Origin: Phycisphaeraceae bacterium
GTDB lineage: Bacteria > Planctomycetota > Phycisphaerae > Phycisphaerales > Phycisphaeraceae
Assembly (NCBI GenBank): GCA_029260675.1
Contig: JAJDCV010000329.1
Coordinates: 1 to 12,818, forward strand
Direction of reading: 5' to 3'
DNA: 12,818 bases
Shown here: piece after piece, positions 6,525 through 12,818 of the stretch
How positions within the stretch are numbered: the first letter of the stretch is position 1
Layout of the letters: each line of letters begins with the position of its first letter
Notes under the pieces: generated by a model
What the model saw: the letters and a program-made list of their open reading frames with translations, nothing else
What the model was told of the DNA's origin: nothing
The model's database searches: none
Position numbers and translations under genes: made by a program

Positions 6525-6617
6525 CCCGGCCTTACCCGTCCCGACCTCAGTAGTGCCCCCGGCTTGCCGATAGCCCATAGGAAGTAGTCCTTTTTCAGGC
6601 TCCCAGGAGCGGGGTAA

Positions 6618-8459
6618 ATGTCACAGTCGGACCATAACGAAGCCCGGAAATATCAACGCTGGCTCGGCCCAGCGGAAACCCTGATCGGCCCGATCGTGGT
6701 CGCGGTCGTGGTCGCGGTGATCGCGGCGCTGGGGGTCATGGGGTGGTGGTCCGTGCGCGCCGAACGCACCGCGGTGGTGGCAGCGAAGACGGCCCACGTG
6801 GTTTCCACCTCACAACTGATCGCGGACAGTGTGCATTCGATGCTCGCTTCCGGTGACGTGTCGGCTGTCCGCCGGCTGATGGCTGGGGCCGGGCGGCAGA
6901 ACGGATTACAGGCCTGTCGGGTCGAGCTCCCCGACGGCTCGATCCTGGCGGACATGGAGCCCGCCAAGAACACGACCGAGGCGATGCCCGGCACCTGGCC
7001 GGGTGGGGACGCTACCGGCGAGGTGGTCCAACAATTTAACGACGGTGAACTGACCCTGATTTATCCGATTGACGTTCCCGGCCGAGGGATCGTGACTCTG
7101 CGGGTCGGCGCGTCGACCGGGAGTTCTGATCAAGACGCCGGGATGACGACGGTGGTGGTCGTCACGGTGGCGGGCGTGACACTGATTATGATCGTGCTGC
7201 TGTATCGGCCGGCGAAATCACGGGTGGCGCCGTACGCCTTGATCCGTGAAGCGCTGCTCTCGGTCCAGCGCGGCGAAGCCGACCCCGAGGCGCTGAAAGT
7301 CAGCGATGCCCTGGGGCCCGAGGCGCGTGTCTGGAATCAACTGATCGACCAGCAGGAACAACGCGACCAGCAGCAGCTACTGGATCGAGCCTTGGAGTCA
7401 GCGGCCAGCATGAAGGCCGGGCCCGGCTCTTTCGGTATGATCGGTGATGCGCTCTGGCAGGGGATCGTTCTGATCGGCGAGGACCTGCGCATCAGCTACC
7501 TCAACGGCGCCGCTGCGGTGCTGCTTAAATCATCCCGGGACGCGATGCTAAACGCCGACGCGGCCGAGTTTTTTGACCCGGATGTTGTCTCAAAATTACG
7601 CGACGTGCTGCAGGGCGGGGACCATCGCAGGCGGACGGTTGAAGCAGATAAGACCAGCCAGGGGCGGTCCGAGGCGCTGCGATACAGCATCAGGTTGACA
7701 GGTGAGAACCAGAGCAAAACAGTGCTGGTCGTCATCGAGGACATCACCCAGCAGCGGGTTGCCGAGCAGACCCGGCGGAACTTTGTCGCCCAGGTCGCGC
7801 ACGAGTTGCGTACCCCGCTGACGAACATCAGCCTGAATGTGGAGGCCGCGGTGGACGACGGGGAGACGGACCCCGAGCTGCGGGGCAGGTGCCTGAACGT
7901 GATTAATCAGGAGACCCAGCGACTGGCACAGCTGGTCAACGACATGCTCTCGGTCTCCGAGGTCGAGGCCGGGTCGATGTCGCTGCGGCACGACGACATA
8001 CGCCTGGACGCGGTCTTAGCCGACCTCAAGGCGGATTTCCAGAAGCAGGCCCAGGAGAAGCAGATCAAGCTGATCTTCGACCTGCCGCCGAAGCTCCCGG
8101 TGATCCAGGGCGACCGGGACAAGCTGGTGATTTCATTGCACAACCTGTTGGGCAACGCGATCAAGTATTCCTCACCGGGGGGTGAGGTGACGGTGGCGAT
8201 CTCGACCGAGGACGGGACGCTGTCCGTGGCTTTCAAGGACAAGGGCATCGGGATCGACAAGGAAGAGCTGGACAAGGTGTTCGACCGCTTCTACCGGGCG
8301 AAAGACAGCCGGGTCTCGCAGATCACGGGAACGGGCCTGGGCCTGCCGATCGCTCGCGAGATCGTACGCCGGCACGGCGGCGATATCCACGCCAGCTCAT
8401 CATTGAACCAGGGCAGCACGTTCACCATCAACCTGCCCTACAAGGCGGAGGCGGCCTGA
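6618..8459 (+). CDS. Membrane-bound sensor histidine kinase with PAS-like domain
   Basis: A 613-residue two-component sensor. The N terminus has a membrane helix (about 22-46), a non-cytoplasmic sensor region (about 47-172) and a second membrane helix (about 176-196). After a linker with a Gln-rich helix (241-255), a PAS-like domain starts near 275 (ALWQGIVLIGEDLRISYLNGA). The catalytic core is complete: phospho-acceptor H395 in AQVAHELRTP, N box with N513 (NLLGNAIKYSSP), G1 box DKGIGI (541-546), F box VFDRFYRAKD and G2 box GTGLGLPIAR (571-580). The architecture resembles PhoR/VicK-type kinases. The start is supported by AGGAG at 6605-6609, 8 bases before the ATG. No response regulator is encoded in the window, so the partner must lie elsewhere. 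It leads an operon with a STAS protein and pilus motor genes, which suggests it senses envelope or surface conditions and tunes the machine. Confidence 0.95.
   Translation: MSQSDHNEARKYQRWLGPAETLIGPIVVAVVVAVIAALGVMGWWSVRAERTAVVAAKTAHVVSTSQLIADSVHSMLASGDVSAVRRLMAGAGRQNGLQACRVELPDGSILADMEPAKNTTEAMPGTWPGGDATGEVVQQFNDGELTLIYPIDVPGRGIVTLRVGASTGSSDQDAGMTTVVVVTVAGVTLIMIVLLYRPAKSRVAPYALIREALLSVQRGEADPEALKVSDALGPEARVWNQLIDQQEQRDQQQLLDRALESAASMKAGPGSFGMIGDALWQGIVLIGEDLRISYLNGAAAVLLKSSRDAMLNADAAEFFDPDVVSKLRDVLQGGDHRRRTVEADKTSQGRSEALRYSIRLTGENQSKTVLVVIEDITQQRVAEQTRRNFVAQVAHELRTPLTNISLNVEAAVDDGETDPELRGRCLNVINQETQRLAQLVNDMLSVSEVEAGSMSLRHDDIRLDAVLADLKADFQKQAQEKQIKLIFDLPPKLPVIQGDRDKLVISLHNLLGNAIKYSSPGGEVTVAISTEDGTLSVAFKDKGIGIDKEELDKVFDRFYRAKDSRVSQITGTGLGLPIAREIVRRHGGDIHASSSLNQGSTFTINLPYKAEAA
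6694..6717 (+). repeat. Two perfect tandem copies of a 12-bp unit inside the kinase gene
   Basis: TCGTGGTCGCGG occurs twice in direct succession and encodes a repeated Val-Val-Ala-Val pattern inside the first membrane helix. Because the unit is a multiple of three, gain or loss of a copy by slippage would keep the frame and change the helix by four residues. Confidence 0.85.
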
Positions 8460-8465
8460 CGCACG

Positions 8466-8801
8466 ATGCAGATCAAGGAGCAGACCCAGGGAGCGGTGAT
8501 GGTTCTCGAGCCCGACGGCGCGTTGACACAAGACGACGCCGAACAGTTCAAGAGCCGACTCACCGAGGCGTTGGCCGAGAGTTCCGGCCGAGTGGTCGTG
8601 GACCTCTCGTCGGTCCCATTTGTTGATAGCAGGGGCCTGGAGGTCCTGGTCGAAGCCAATGACACGTTGGCTGACGGTGGGCGCTCCCTGAAGCTCTGTG
8701 GGATCAACGAGACACTCCGGGAAGTGCTGGACCTGACCGGGCTGGCGATACGGTTCGATCACTTTGATGACACGAACTCGGCGTTAAGGAGTTTCCATTG
8801 A
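8466..8801 (+). CDS. STAS-domain protein (anti-sigma factor antagonist-like)
   Basis: A 111-residue protein consisting of a single STAS domain, the fold of SpoIIAA and RsbV. The segment VVVDLSSVPFVDSRGLEVL (43-61) holds the conserved strand and the helix-capping serine S55 in VDSRGL, the position phosphorylated by partner-switching kinases in characterised antagonists. Such proteins bind an anti-sigma factor or another ATPase-type partner depending on phosphorylation. No RsbW-type kinase or PP2C phosphatase gene is adjacent, so the partner is unknown; it might respond to the upstream kinase or act on the motor downstream. It begins 6 bases after the kinase stop, without a well-placed Shine-Dalgarno sequence, and its stop overlaps the start of the next gene by 4 bases, so it is clearly part of the same transcript. 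Confidence 0.92.
   Translation: MQIKEQTQGAVMVLEPDGALTQDDAEQFKSRLTEALAESSGRVVVDLSSVPFVDSRGLEVLVEANDTLADGGRSLKLCGINETLREVLDLTGLAIRFDHFDDTNSALRSFH
8787..8791 (+). promoter_or_regulatory. Shine-Dalgarno that fixes a TTG start for the assembly ATPase
   Basis: AGGAG followed by six bases and then TTG at 8798. The TTG overlaps the TGA stop of the STAS gene (TTGA). The first in-frame ATG lies far inside the MshEN domain, so the TTG is needed to give a complete N terminus. Rare start and overlap together suggest translational coupling to the STAS gene. Confidence 0.85.
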
Positions 8802-10540
8802 CGCAGCCGGGCAACAAGCCGCGCCTCGGCGAGGCGTTGATCGAACAGGGCGCGCTGTCGAAGGAACAGCTCGCCCGGGCGTTGGCTGCGCAGAAAAACT
8901 CGGGCGCGATGCTCGGGGAGGTCCTGGTTGAGCAAGGCGTGGTCAATGGCGCGACCCTGATTAACGCGCTGGGCCGCTGCCAGGGGATCCCCGGATGCGT
9001 CCTACGCCACGGCCTGATCGACCCGACGCTGCTAAAAGATCTCGGCGACGACGAGGCCCGCCGGCTCAAGGTGATCCCGATGTTCCGTGTCCACGACACG
9101 ATGACCGTCGCCATGGCCGAGCCTCAGAGCCTGCCCACGATCGACCGGCTCGGTCGGCTGACCAAGTGCAGGATCCGGCCGATCCTCGCGATGGAATCCA
9201 ACATCGACGAGTTCATCAAGAAGTACGCCGGGGGCGACGTGGACGTCGATGCGTTCCTGACGTCCCTGGTCGAGTCGGACGTCGAGGTCGTCGAGCGCGA
9301 GACCGTGGACGAGGGGCCGGCGGCCGATCTGGATCAGATGGTCGAGGGAAGCCCGATCATCAACCTGGTCAACGTCGCGCTGCTCACTGCGATCCGTGAC
9401 AAGGCCAGCGACATCCACATCGAACCCGACAAGAAGGGCACGCGGATCCGGTACCGGATCGACGGGCTGCTGCGTGACCTGATGAAGCCCCCGCAGGGGA
9501 TGCACGCGGCGATCGTTTCGCGTGTGAAGGTGATCGGGAAGATGGATATCGCCGAAAAGCGCCTGCCTCAGGAGGGGCGTGTCCGTCTGGTCGCCGAGGG
9601 GCGCGAGATCGACCTACGTGTCTCGAGCATGCCGACACTGTTGGGGGAGAAGCTGGTCGTTCGTGTTCTGGATAAGGCCAACCTGCACGTCAAGATGGAA
9701 GACCTCGGCATCCGCTTCGACGGGCTCGAGGCGTTCAAGCGGATGCTCCGTCAGTCCCACGGGTTGGTCCTGGTCACGGGCCCAACGGGTAGCGGCAAGA
9801 CCACCACGCTCTACTCCGCACTGGACCTGTTGCGCAGCCCCGAGTTGAACATCGTTACGGTTGAGGACCCGGTTGAGTACCAGATGGATCTGATCAACCA
9901 GATCCACGTTCAGGACTCGATCGGGCTGAGCTTCGCCGCGGCGCTGCGCAGCATCCTGCGCCAAGACCCCGACATCATCATGATCGGTGAGATCCGCGAC
10001 GAGGTGACCGCCCGGGTCGCGGTCCAGGCCGCGTTGACCGGTCACCTGGTGTTGGCAACCCTCCACACCAACGATGCTCCCGGCGCGGTGGCGCGTCTGC
10101 TGGACATGAATGTCGAGCCCTACCTGCTTTCCAGCGCGATCAACGGCGTGATCGCGCAGCGTCTTTGCCGGACGATCTGCTCGGGCTGCCGGACCAAGTA
10201 CTACCCCGCCGAGCATGTGCTGGCGGACGCGAGCATTGACGAGTATGCGGGGCGCGCGTTCCAGAAAGGCGGCGGCTGCCAGCGATGCCACAACAGCGGC
10301 TTCGCCGGTCGAGTAGGCATCTACGAGGTCATGGAGGTCAGCCCGGAGCTGCGCCGGATGGTCCACCGGGGGGCGGCCACCCACGAGCTGCGCGACAAGG
10401 CCCGCGAACATGGCGGGCTGTCACTCCGCGAAGAGGGCGTAGCCATCGCATTGCAGGGTAAGAGTTCGCTGGAAGAGGTCTTGCGGGTGACACAGAACGA
10501 CCAGGAGGTTGTCGCACAGGACGTCGCGGACGCCGCCTGA
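8798..10540 (+). CDS. gspE: GspE/PilB-type assembly ATPase with N-terminal MshEN domain
   Basis: A 580-residue cytoplasmic hexameric motor ATPase that powers (pseudo)pilus extension in type II secretion or type IV pilus systems. The N terminus (about 8-145) is an MshEN-type domain: residues 9-32 fit the 24-residue pattern RLG..L...G......L..AL..Q exactly, a known cyclic-di-GMP-binding element in MshE-like ATPases, and a second copy begins at 38. The C-terminal ATPase has Walker A GPTGSGKT (328-335), Asp box VTVEDPVEY (353-361), Walker B DPDIIMIGEIRD (390-401) and His box GHLVLATLHTND (415-426). Two CxxC pairs (C461/C464 and C494/C497) give the zinc-binding tetracysteine motif of GspE and PilB. 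All key residues are present. It is followed 35 bases later by its membrane partner gene. Sequence alone does not separate GspE from PilB; the pilM-like gene favours a pilus-type machine. Confidence 0.95.
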   Translation: MTQPGNKPRLGEALIEQGALSKEQLARALAAQKNSGAMLGEVLVEQGVVNGATLINALGRCQGIPGCVLRHGLIDPTLLKDLGDDEARRLKVIPMFRVHDTMTVAMAEPQSLPTIDRLGRLTKCRIRPILAMESNIDEFIKKYAGGDVDVDAFLTSLVESDVEVVERETVDEGPAADLDQMVEGSPIINLVNVALLTAIRDKASDIHIEPDKKGTRIRYRIDGLLRDLMKPPQGMHAAIVSRVKVIGKMDIAEKRLPQEGRVRLVAEGREIDLRVSSMPTLLGEKLVVRVLDKANLHVKMEDLGIRFDGLEAFKRMLRQSHGLVLVTGPTGSGKTTTLYSALDLLRSPELNIVTVEDPVEYQMDLINQIHVQDSIGLSFAAALRSILRQDPDIIMIGEIRDEVTARVAVQAALTGHLVLATLHTNDAPGAVARLLDMNVEPYLLSSAINGVIAQRLCRTICSGCRTKYYPAEHVLADASIDEYAGRAFQKGGGCQRCHNSGFAGRVGIYEVMEVSPELRRMVHRGAATHELRDKAREHGGLSLREEGVAIALQGKSSLEEVLRVTQNDQEVVAQDVADAA

Positions 10541-10575
10541 CGTATGGATGCTGATTCGAGGATTGGATTGCACAC

Positions 10576-11808
10576 ATGAAACTCGCGTACCAGGGTTACG
10601 ACAGCAACGGCAAGATGGTCAGAGATACCATCGATGCGCCAAGTGCGGACGAGGCAACGGTCGCGCTGCGTGGGCGCGGCCTGTTTGTGACCTCGATCGA
10701 TGCCGCGGCCAAGGCCACAGCCCATGCGGGCAAGACCCGTGGTGGATTCGGCTCGCGGTCGGGCTCGGGCATCAAGGGGCTGACCCTGTTTACCCGCCAG
10801 CTCCAGGTCATGCTGACGACCGGCACGCCGATCGTGCAGGCGTTATCGGCGCTCCAGAGACAGACGGATAACCCCGTCTGGCGCGACACGATCACCCGAT
10901 TGTCAACCCGGGTCGAGGAAGGGGTGTCGCTTTCCGAAGCGATGAAGGAGCACCCGGAACGGTTTGACGCCATCTACTGCAATCTTGTCAACGCCGGCGA
11001 AACGTCCGGGAAGCTCCCGATGATGCTGGAGCGGCTGTCAAATCTGACACGCAAGCAGCTGCAGACTAGGAATACCATTATCGGGGCCCTGGTCTATCCC
11101 AGCCTGTTGGTGGTTGTGGCGCTGGGCGTGCTGTCGTTGATGCTGACGATCGTGCTGCCTAGATTCGGGGATCTTTTCGTGACGTTGGATCTGCCTTTGC
11201 CGCCTACCACACAGGCGCTGATGTTCCTAAGCGGTGTGCTTACCAGCTACTGGTGGGTGATCATCCTGTCGCTTGGCGTGACCGGTGTCGGTGTGCGTTA
11301 CTGGCTGGGTACCACGCACGGCAAACATACCCTGTTCACCGCCATGCTCCGCTTGCCGCTGGTCGGCAAGGTCACGCGCAGCTTCGCCACCGCACGGATC
11401 GCCCGGCTGCTTGGGGTCCTGATGGACAGCCACCTGCCTCTATTGGATGTGCTGGATCTGATCCGTGAGGGTACAGCCAACGTCCATTACGGCCGGCTGC
11501 TTGACGAAGCCAAGGAAGCCGTCACCCGGGGCGAGCCGATCAGTACCACGTTCACCGGATCGGACCTGATCACGCCATCGGTCAGCGAAGCCATCCGTAG
11601 CGGTGAGGCGTCCGGTAAGGTCGCGTCTTCCTTATTGGTCATGTCAGACATGCTCGATGAAGAGAACGAGGTCCTGATCAAGTCACTCACGGGTGTGCTA
11701 GAGCCACTGATCCTCCTGGCGATGGGCGTGCTGGTGGGGTTCATGGCGTTGAGTATCTTCCTTCCGCTATTCGACCTGACCGCGATGTCTGCGGGAGGCC
11801 CACAATGA
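10576..11808 (+). CDS. gspF: GspF/PilC-type inner-membrane platform protein
   Basis: A 410-residue polytopic inner-membrane protein that forms the platform turned by the assembly ATPase and contacts the growing pseudopilus. Two T2SSF domains are visible: the first about 70-195, with FTRQLQVMLTTGTPIVQAL (72-90) and VNAGETSGKLPMML (138-151), the second about 272-395, with ARIARLLGVLMDSHLPLLD (273-291) and IRSGEASGKVASSL (340-353). Membrane helices are near 170-193, 214-240 and 372-397, the usual three-helix pattern. The N-terminal 65 residues begin YQGYDSNGK, the typical GspF N-terminal strand, and end in a Gly/Ser-rich linker (56-66). Length matches the family. The ATG at 10576 has no strong Shine-Dalgarno sequence close by. 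Its TGA stop overlaps the start codon of the pilM-like gene (ATGA). Confidence 0.95.
   Translation: MKLAYQGYDSNGKMVRDTIDAPSADEATVALRGRGLFVTSIDAAAKATAHAGKTRGGFGSRSGSGIKGLTLFTRQLQVMLTTGTPIVQALSALQRQTDNPVWRDTITRLSTRVEEGVSLSEAMKEHPERFDAIYCNLVNAGETSGKLPMMLERLSNLTRKQLQTRNTIIGALVYPSLLVVVALGVLSLMLTIVLPRFGDLFVTLDLPLPPTTQALMFLSGVLTSYWWVIILSLGVTGVGVRYWLGTTHGKHTLFTAMLRLPLVGKVTRSFATARIARLLGVLMDSHLPLLDVLDLIREGTANVHYGRLLDEAKEAVTRGEPISTTFTGSDLITPSVSEAIRSGEASGKVASSLLVMSDMLDEENEVLIKSLTGVLEPLILLAMGVLVGFMALSIFLPLFDLTAMSAGGPQ
11794..11798 (+). promoter_or_regulatory. Shine-Dalgarno of the pilM-like gene, inside the end of gspF
   Basis: GGAGG, then six bases, then ATG at 11805. The ribosome site is within the last codons of gspF and the ATG overlaps the gspF stop, which points to translational coupling of the platform protein and the PilM-type protein. 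Confidence 0.8.
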
Positions 11809-12818
11809 GTCTCTTCCCCACCCCAGGACGGAACCCGATCGGTGTGGACCTTGGAAGCCGCGTTATCAAGGCGGTTCAGTTGGGCGGGTCGCGCGACCGC
11901 CGGACCGTGAAGGCCTCGGCAGGCATCACCCGTGGCCAGCCGGACAAGCCGATCGATCTTGACGAGGTCAATCGCCTTTCGCGCGTGCTTTCACAGCAGG
12001 GTTTTACGGGTAATCAAGTGGTGCTGGCTGGACCCAGCGAGCAGCTGATGTCGTCGGTGATTGACATGCCGCCGCGCGCTTCCGGTGCGCCGTACCACCT
12101 GATCGCGCAGCAGGAGTTTGCACGGCTGCAGAGCCAGGCCCCCGGGCAATTCGAGGTCTCGTGGTGGGACATACCCCAGCCCGTGCGGGCGTCATCGCAC
12201 AAGGTCATGACGGTCGGTTGCGCCCACGCCGACACCGACCCATTGCTCGACGTGTTTCAGGCGTGTGGGTTCGATGTGGTTGCCATGGATTCAGGGTTGT
12301 GCGCCACGGTCCGCGCTTGTCGCAAGCAGCTCGAATCGGAACACCGGGTCTCAGCGGTCCTGGACCTGGGGTGGGGCTCCGCTCGGCTTGCGCTCGTCCA
12401 TGAATCGGTGGTGGTATTTGACCGGGTCCTCTCGGGCTCGGGTATGGATGGCCTGTACGACCGCGTCTGCGAGGTGTTCGCGGTCGAGCCGGCCGAGGCG
12501 GACTGCCTGATCCAGAGCGTGGGCCTGACCGCGGCGGACCCGGTTCTGGAACAGACCGACACCCGTGCCAAGGCGGTCGCGCCGCTGATCCGCCCGATTT
12601 TTACCGCATTCCTGGAGGAGATCGCACAGGAGCTGGAGGCGTCGTTCGAGTACGCGTCCCATCAATACCCCGATGCCGAAAAGCATCGCCTGGTCCTTAG
12701 CGGTGGTGGCGGCGCGGTCCCGGGCCTCCCCGAGCTACTGGACACGATGGTCTCGACGGAGGTTCAGGCCGCCGCCTCGATGACCTGGAACGCGGGGGCC
12801 CAAGAGGTCGGGCCGAAT
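11805..12818 (+). CDS. pilM: PilM-type actin-like pilus assembly protein (3' end outside the window)
   Basis: The frame is open for 338 codons and still open at the last base of the window, so only the C terminus is missing; PilM proteins are usually about 350 residues. PilM is a cytoplasmic actin/FtsA-like protein that binds ATP and the N-terminal tail of PilN, linking the ATPase/PilC motor to the inner-membrane alignment complex. Visible features are the phosphate-1 loop IGVDLGSRVIKAVQL (12-26), the phosphate-2 strand VLDLGWGSARLALV (185-198) and the adenosine motif LSGGGGAVPGLPEL (298-311). In phosphate-2 the usual DIGA...T pattern reads DLGWGSAR, so nucleotide contacts there may differ. 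The gene overlaps gspF by 4 bases. In related operons pilN and pilO follow, so those are expected just beyond the window. Confidence 0.9.
   Translation, partial: MSLFPTPGRNPIGVDLGSRVIKAVQLGGSRDRRTVKASAGITRGQPDKPIDLDEVNRLSRVLSQQGFTGNQVVLAGPSEQLMSSVIDMPPRASGAPYHLIAQQEFARLQSQAPGQFEVSWWDIPQPVRASSHKVMTVGCAHADTDPLLDVFQACGFDVVAMDSGLCATVRACRKQLESEHRVSAVLDLGWGSARLALVHESVVVFDRVLSGSGMDGLYDRVCEVFAVEPAEADCLIQSVGLTAADPVLEQTDTRAKAVAPLIRPIFTAFLEEIAQELEASFEYASHQYPDAEKHRLVLSGGGGAVPGLPELLDTMVSTEVQAAASMTWNAGAQEVGPN

Larger units (their letters stand above)
6272..6617 (+). other. 346-base non-coding region between the H-X9-DG gene and the kinase operon
   Basis: No open reading frame with a ribosome site is found on either strand. 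The first half is less GC-rich than the surrounding genes; the second half (about 6483-6600) is GC-rich and can form several competing short stems, for example GGTCG 6485-6489 with CGACC 6542-6546, and GGGAC 6511-6515 with a later GTCCC. It also contains a short hairpin, an 8-bp dyad and a sigma-54-like element, listed separately. I could not match it to a named riboswitch or small RNA. Confidence 0.6.

Noticed and set aside
6483..6535. Resemblance to a cyclic-di-GMP-I (GEMM) riboswitch: GGCAA, then GGGACGC, then CCGGCC
   Set aside because: The short matches are in order but the helix that should close between GGCAA and GGGACGC does not form, and the tetraloop and its receptor are absent.
6581..6595. 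AGGA-AGTAG-TCCT followed by five T as a terminator just before the kinase gene
   Set aside because: The stem is only four base pairs and it sits in the leader immediately before the ribosome site; too weak to call.
9614..10411. Minus-strand open frame of 265 codons opposite the ATPase gene
   Set aside because: It is opposite the conserved Walker and zinc motifs of the ATPase and has no domain of its own; a GC-driven shadow frame.

Overview
The window is about 12.8 kb of GC-rich bacterial chromosome with every recognisable gene on the + strand. The most likely source is a planctomycete, perhaps of the class Phycisphaerae. This rests on three things: a prepilin-type protein that ends in an exact H-X9-DG motif (a hallmark of expanded planctomycete pseudopilin families), a large left-handed beta-helix protein of the DUF4954 type, and the overall GC-rich codon use. 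The assignment is an inference; there is no rRNA or marker gene here to prove it. I see no tRNA, rRNA, CRISPR array, insertion sequence or phage gene.

Region 1 (1-3700): a tight three-gene set made of acetate kinase (ackA), a 666-residue DUF4954-like beta-helix protein and a small acyl carrier protein. The spacings are 15 and 21 bases and each gene has a good Shine-Dalgarno sequence. A strong GC-rich hairpin follows at 3553-3587. The set pairs an enzyme of acetyl-phosphate metabolism with an uncharacterised hexapeptide-type protein and a dedicated carrier protein.

Region 2 (3698-5421): an unusual protein whose segments resemble the NAD-binding fold of deoxyhypusine synthase but which lacks the catalytic lysine motif, followed 35 bases later by a well-conserved sedoheptulose-7-phosphate isomerase (gmhA), the first enzyme of ADP-heptose synthesis.

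Region 3 (5422-6617): a monocistronic-looking H-X9-DG prepilin-like protein behind an extended -10 promoter, then a 346-base non-coding stretch with a short hairpin, an 8-bp dyad and a sigma-54-like -24/-12 element.

Region 4 (6618-12818, continuing past the window): a compact operon of membrane sensor histidine kinase, STAS-domain protein, GspE/PilB-type assembly ATPase with an N-terminal MshEN domain, GspF/PilC-type inner-membrane platform protein and PilM-type actin-like protein. The STAS/ATPase and GspF/PilM junctions overlap by 4 bases. The layout suggests a type IV pilus or pseudopilus machine whose signalling genes are co-transcribed with the motor, possibly under sigma-54 control and with cyclic-di-GMP input at the ATPase.
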